A DNA stretch of 25,857 nucleotides. Origin: JAAYBY01 sp964654125 (GTDB lineage: Bacteria; Bacillota; Clostridia; Saccharofermentanales; UBA5734). The stretch spans positions 1-25,857 of the forward strand of contig CAZZGG010000029.1 in the NCBI GenBank assembly GCA_964654125.1, given 5' to 3'. The notes under the pieces are model-generated. The model did no database searches. It worked only from the letters and a program-made list of their open reading frames with translations, and had not been told where the DNA came from. Both the position numbers and the translations under genes were made by a program. Positions 23,271-25,857 of this stretch are shown one piece after another (within the stretch, counting starts at the first letter, position 1; each line of letters starts with the position of its first letter).

Positions 23271-24395
23271 TCAGTCCAGTGGGTTTTCCAGCAGGCCTAA
23301 AAATAAGGGCAGGCTGATTTTTTCCTGGATGATACCAAAGAGGAAAGGCCTGTCGAAAACAGCTTCTTTTATTTTTAAAGGCAGGCTCATCCGGATAAGC
23401 TGGACAGTGGTGGCAGCTGCCGCCTCTGTGCCTTTTTCATCGATCTGGCAAAAGGCCTTATGTTTAACCTCGCTGATCCTGAGCTTGTCCTGGCCGGTTA
23501 GGCTGAGGCGGGAAAAATCAGCATTTTCACTAAAGGCAGACCCCATACCCAGGCCAGTTAGCTGATTGACCAGACTTATTTCTGACTGGGCAGTAAATTT
23601 TGGCAAAGCCAGCTCGACCGGGCCGTATTCGCGCCCCGCCAGCAAGGCAAGCAGGTCCAGCCAGTCCAGCTCTTTTAGCCAGTTGCGCAGATTTTGCTCT
23701 GGTGGGGGCAGCAAGGCAAAAAAGAAAAAAGCACCCTCCTTGTAAGCCAAAGTAACACCTTTGACACCGCCATTGTCGATAAATCCAGCATCGCCACTGC
23801 TATGCATAAAGTCAGTCTCCAGTTCGCCAGCCGGGCCAAGGAAAAGCCTTTTTCTGGTCAAGTCCTGGTCAAACTGGTATTGCCAATCAGCTTGGAAATG
23901 GACTGCATTGAGCAGGTAGAGGGCAGCTGCCGGGGGAACATCAGCCACGATGCTGTCAATCTTGCCTGCAGTGGCTTGGGCCACCCACTGGTTGATGCTA
24001 TCTGCCGCACCAGGGCCGGAAAAATCCAGTTTACTGACCTGGGCCAGGTAGTAATCTGCCAAGATACGAGCCAAGTCAGCATTAAGCTCAAAACCCTTAC
24101 CCAGCCAGAGCGAATTGGCCAAGGCCAAGCTGATCCCCTGCCCTGCCTGATTGAGAAGTTCAAGCAAGGCCTGGCTGGCCTGGTTGAGCCCAGTTTCAGT
24201 CAAGTCATTTAAGCCTAGGGCAGTGGACATAGCTAAATAAGTTGGGCCGGCAGCGCCATTCATGGTCATGGCCAGGGCCAGGCCAACAGATGGGCCGGAA
24301 ATAAGAATATTGCCCGGCTGGGGCAGCATCTGGCCCAGCAACGCAAAAGAAAAACGGCCCAGGGCCCTGGCATATTCAGCCAAGCGCTGGCGCAT
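23271..24395 (-). CDS. Serpin (serine protease inhibitor), inhibitory type
   Basis: Serpins trap proteases by insertion of their cleaved reactive-centre loop. The 374 residues have YLLNAVHFQADW, SEVKHKAFCQIDEKGTEAAAA and FDRPFLFGII, the classical serpin signatures. The hinge region (Glu320 as P17, then Gly, Thr, Glu and four Ala) is of the inhibitory type. Counting 15 residues from the P15 Gly322 puts P1-P1' at Met336-Ser337, as in human alpha-1-antitrypsin, predicting elastase- or subtilisin-like targets. No signal peptide is seen, so the protein appears cytoplasmic or released by lysis. ATG with AAGGAG 8 nt upstream. It lies 6 nt after the phosphatase gene end and meets the metzincin gene stop to stop. 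Confidence 0.95.
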   Translation of the reverse strand: MRQRLAEYARALGRFSFALLGQMLPQPGNILISGPSVGLALAMTMNGAAGPTYLAMSTALGLNDLTETGLNQASQALLELLNQAGQGISLALANSLWLGKGFELNADLARILADYYLAQVSKLDFSGPGAADSINQWVAQATAGKIDSIVADVPPAAALYLLNAVHFQADWQYQFDQDLTRKRLFLGPAGELETDFMHSSGDAGFIDNGGVKGVTLAYKEGAFFFFALLPPPEQNLRNWLKELDWLDLLALLAGREYGPVELALPKFTAQSEISLVNQLTGLGMGSAFSENADFSRLSLTGQDKLRISEVKHKAFCQIDEKGTEAAAATTVQLIRMSLPLKIKEAVFDRPFLFGIIQEKISLPLFLGLLENPLD

Positions 24396-24401
24396 GATTA
24401 A

Positions 24402-24770
24402 TCACTCCTTTTTTCTCTTAAAGCCATGACAGCATTTGAAGAGAGCATNNNNNNNNNNNNNNNNNNNNNNNNNNNNNNNNNNNNNNNNNNNNNNNNNNNN
24501 NNNNNNNNNNNNNNNNNNNNNNNNNNNNNNNNNNNNNNNNNNNNNNNNTTTTGTGAAATTGGCAATTGCCTGGGCTGTCTTTAAAGTGCGCCGAAAAGGC
24601 GACGCATAGATGACACCTTGAAAACCCAGCTCCACCAGACGCCGGCCCGTTAGGGCTGCCTGGCTCTCTCCCAACCGGGTTAAAGGCGGGTCTGCCTTGG
24701 GCAGATCCGGATCATCAGCAAAGGTTTCTTGCGGGTTGACCTGGCCGTGCCTGGTTAAATAAATTCGCAC
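24402..24770 (-). CDS. Histidine phosphatase (phosphoglycerate mutase-like), broken by an assembly gap
   Basis: The visible N-terminal 74 residues start at GTG 24770 (TAAGGAG upstream) and read VRIYLTRHGQVN, with the catalytic RHG at residues 7-9, then DPPLTRLGESQAALTGRRL and IYASPFRRTLKTAQA. These are the histidine-phosphatase (GpmB/CobC-type) hallmarks; the substrate cannot be told. The rest is lost in 100 N at 24449-24548. The 14 codons after the gap, ending at 24402, may be the true C-terminus, but the number of missing bases is unknown. The gene is directly upstream of, and probably co-transcribed with, the serpin. Confidence 0.8.
   Translation of the reverse strand: MRIYLTRHGQVNPQETFADDPDLPKADPPLTRLGESQAALTGRRLVELGFQGVIYASPFRRTLKTAQAIANFTKXXXXXXXXXXXXXXXXXXXXXXXXXXXXXXXXXXALFKCCHGFKRKKE
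24449..24548. other. Assembly gap (100 N)
   Basis: Exactly 100 undetermined bases, the conventional placeholder for a gap of unknown size. It interrupts the phosphatase gene, so the linkage of the two sides and the order of genes beyond 24548 depend on scaffolding. Confidence 0.98.
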
Positions 24771-24796
24771 AGTAAGACTCCTTACAGTTTTTTTAA

Positions 24797-24805
24797 ATTT
24801 TACCA
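24797..24805 (-). promoter_or_regulatory. Extended -10 promoter of the phosphatase-serpin operon
   Basis: On the minus strand TG-G-TAAAAT (24805-24797), 27 nt upstream of the GTG start, with only a weak -35. It supports the GTG at 24770 over the upstream ATG at 24830, which would lie ahead of the transcription start. Confidence 0.55.
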
Positions 24806-24905
24806 TATATCCACCCAGCTCGACATCCACAGGTCTTATCCTGCAAAATAGCTCCAGGATAGATTTGATTTATAAGCTTATTTAGCGAATGTATCTGACT
24901 TTGCT

Positions 24906-24934
24906 TTGACTCAGCTTTCTTTTTCTGGTACACT
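24906..24934 (+). promoter_or_regulatory. Promoter for the downstream lipoprotein gene
   Basis: TTGACT (24906-24911), a 17-nt spacer and an extended -10 TGG-TACACT (24929-24934). It leaves an untranslated leader of about 175 nt before the lipoprotein ATG. Confidence 0.6.
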
Positions 24935-24940
24935 AAATAT

Positions 24941-25117
24941 GTAGGAACGATCATAATTTCAGGCATATTTGGATATTGACTAGATTTTAAAAGTGGTAAT
25001 TTTTTACGCACCTCGCTGATTTGAAAGTTGATTTATAAAAGTGCAGTAAGCCGAGGAAGATAACTATAGTGCAGTGCTAGCTTATGACTATATTCTGCTG
25101 GAAAGTAGGTGCAAAAA
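24941..25117 (+). other. Long A/T-rich 5' leader without a recognisable gene
   Basis: Together with the promoter region this makes about 350 nt with no supported gene between 24771 and 25117. It holds two direct copies of AGTGCAGT (25040-25047 and 25068-25075). No known riboswitch or attenuator was recognised. A 72-codon minus-strand reading frame crossing it has no convincing start or ribosome site. Confidence 0.4.
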
Positions 25118-25786
25118 ATGAAAAAATACTTGTTAACTATCTTTTTGATTCTGTTGCTTGCTCTAAGTGGCTGCGCGTTAGCTGCTGCTGATAGAACCAG
25201 CCTATCAAACCCTACCGACGGTTTACCAACTCTTGATCTTACTTTATTATTAGCCCCAGATCGCAATGAACTGGTGGATATTCCTTGGTTTTCTGCTCCG
25301 TCTGCTGTGGTTAATTCACTGAAGATCGAGCGGGAGCGTATCGTCGTCCTCAGCTATGATGATCAGGCATTCGAGTTTGCTGTCCCTGTTTTTGTCATGC
25401 CATTCGAGCAGCAGGCTAATATGGTGTTGCGTTTTGTCTTTGACACTGACCTAAACGACGGCGCAGGAGCATTACACGAGGTTTTCTTCGATTTTTTTGC
25501 CGAAGACGAGGCTGCATATCGCAGCCTGCTGGAGCAATTTGCTAGCTTGGCTGATCGGCCGGAACTGCCTTTCTCGCTGAAAGACGCTGAGATTGAGCAA
25601 GCTGTCAGCGCACACCGACCCATCAGCAGTGTTTGCAGCATAACCTTGATGGATGATGATCTCGGCCGGCAGATCAGCCATAATTTCCATGTCACTGCAG
25701 GTGATTTCGCCCGTAACGATGATATAGCCCAAGCCTTTGGCAATCCCATCGCTGTGCGCATCTCATTATGGATATCTGTTTATTGA
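25118..25786 (+). CDS. Putative lipoprotein, unknown function
   Basis: The 222 residues begin MKKYLLTIFLILLLALSGC, a clear lipoprotein signal with lipobox LSGC (Cys19), so the protein is anchored outside the membrane. The mature part is acidic, with alternating hydrophobic stretches (VVLSYDDQAFEFAVPVFVMP, MVLRFVFDTDL) that suggest beta structure; no family is recognised. ATG at 25118 has AGTAGGTG 6 nt upstream; a GTG three codons earlier is less likely. The end, ISLWISVY, is abrupt, and the following 71 nt hold no recognisable feature. Codon use is closer to the A/T-rich leader than to the G/C-rich genes to the left. Confidence 0.7.
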   Translation: MKKYLLTIFLILLLALSGCALAAADRTSLSNPTDGLPTLDLTLLLAPDRNELVDIPWFSAPSAVVNSLKIERERIVVLSYDDQAFEFAVPVFVMPFEQQANMVLRFVFDTDLNDGAGALHEVFFDFFAEDEAAYRSLLEQFASLADRPELPFSLKDAEIEQAVSAHRPISSVCSITLMDDDLGRQISHNFHVTAGDFARNDDIAQAFGNPIAVRISLWISVY

Positions 25787-25857
25787 GTAATCCTGCTGCT
25801 AGTTCTTTGCAAGTTAACTGCTACTAAAACACTAGCGCTTACTTTTACACTTAACGG

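Noticed and set aside
24793..25011. 72-codon minus-strand reading frame
   Set aside because: No ribosome site, overlaps promoters on both strands, and has no protein-like pattern.
1..25857. CRISPR arrays, tRNA or rRNA genes
   Set aside because: No regularly spaced repeats, tRNA cloverleaf signatures or rRNA sequence were seen on reading; an Infernal/tRNAscan run would settle it.

Overview
The window reads as a chromosomal segment of a monoderm anaerobe of the Bacillota, most likely class Clostridia. The evidence is an HrcA/CIRCE-controlled hrcA-grpE-dnaK-dnaJ operon preceded by hemW, a DnaK of the shorter Gram-positive length, a DUF5685/J-domain pair, a CD1871A-type CXXC mini-protein, strong AGGAGG-like ribosome sites with frequent GTG/TTG starts, and a fermentative iron-dependent alcohol dehydrogenase. 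Genes are very tightly packed: 4-nt overlaps are common, and three convergent pairs meet stop codon to stop codon. Genus cannot be fixed from sequence alone. The record contains a 100-N assembly gap at 24449-24548.

Layout. 1-4409 (minus): heat-shock operon hrcA-grpE-dnaK-dnaJ, with a sigma-A type promoter and a perfect CIRCE operator just upstream; dnaJ runs off the left edge. 4538-8039 (minus): a second operon of an M28-like lipoprotein, an SPFH membrane protein and hemW. 8276-10017 (plus): an IS1634-type transposase with its own promoter, lying in the divergent intergenic region before a D,D-carboxypeptidase-like gene (10190-11599, plus). 11601-13426 (minus): DUF5685 protein, J-domain protein with a cysteine-rich tail, and a small integral membrane protein. 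13554-17939 (plus): gltX, glnS and an iron alcohol dehydrogenase. 17940-20526 (minus): membrane-anchored thioredoxin, CD1871A-like CXXC mini-protein (not in the supplied ORF calls because it is only 56 residues), polyferredoxin membrane protein and galM. 20635-22380 (minus): acyl-CoA ligase. 22560-24770: a metzincin-like protease (plus) meeting a serpin (minus) stop to stop, the serpin being preceded by a histidine-phosphatase gene broken by the assembly gap. 25118-25786 (plus): an unrecognised lipoprotein in a more A/T-rich stretch.

What stands out. (i) Two cell-surface enzymes look catalytically dead by motif: the carboxypeptidase homologue has lost the Ser of SxxK, the Ser of SxN and the Lys of KTG, and the M28 homologue has Gly-Gln where the Glu-Glu pair belongs. 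(ii) The thioredoxin / CXXC mini-protein / polyferredoxin set is a plausible membrane redox relay. (iii) A cytosolic-looking metzincin sits next to an inhibitory-type serpin whose predicted P1-P1' is Met-Ser. (iv) DUF5685 plus a J-protein with 11 cysteines in its last 30 residues forms a compact, uncharacterised chaperone-like cassette. No rRNA, tRNA, CRISPR array or riboswitch was recognised.
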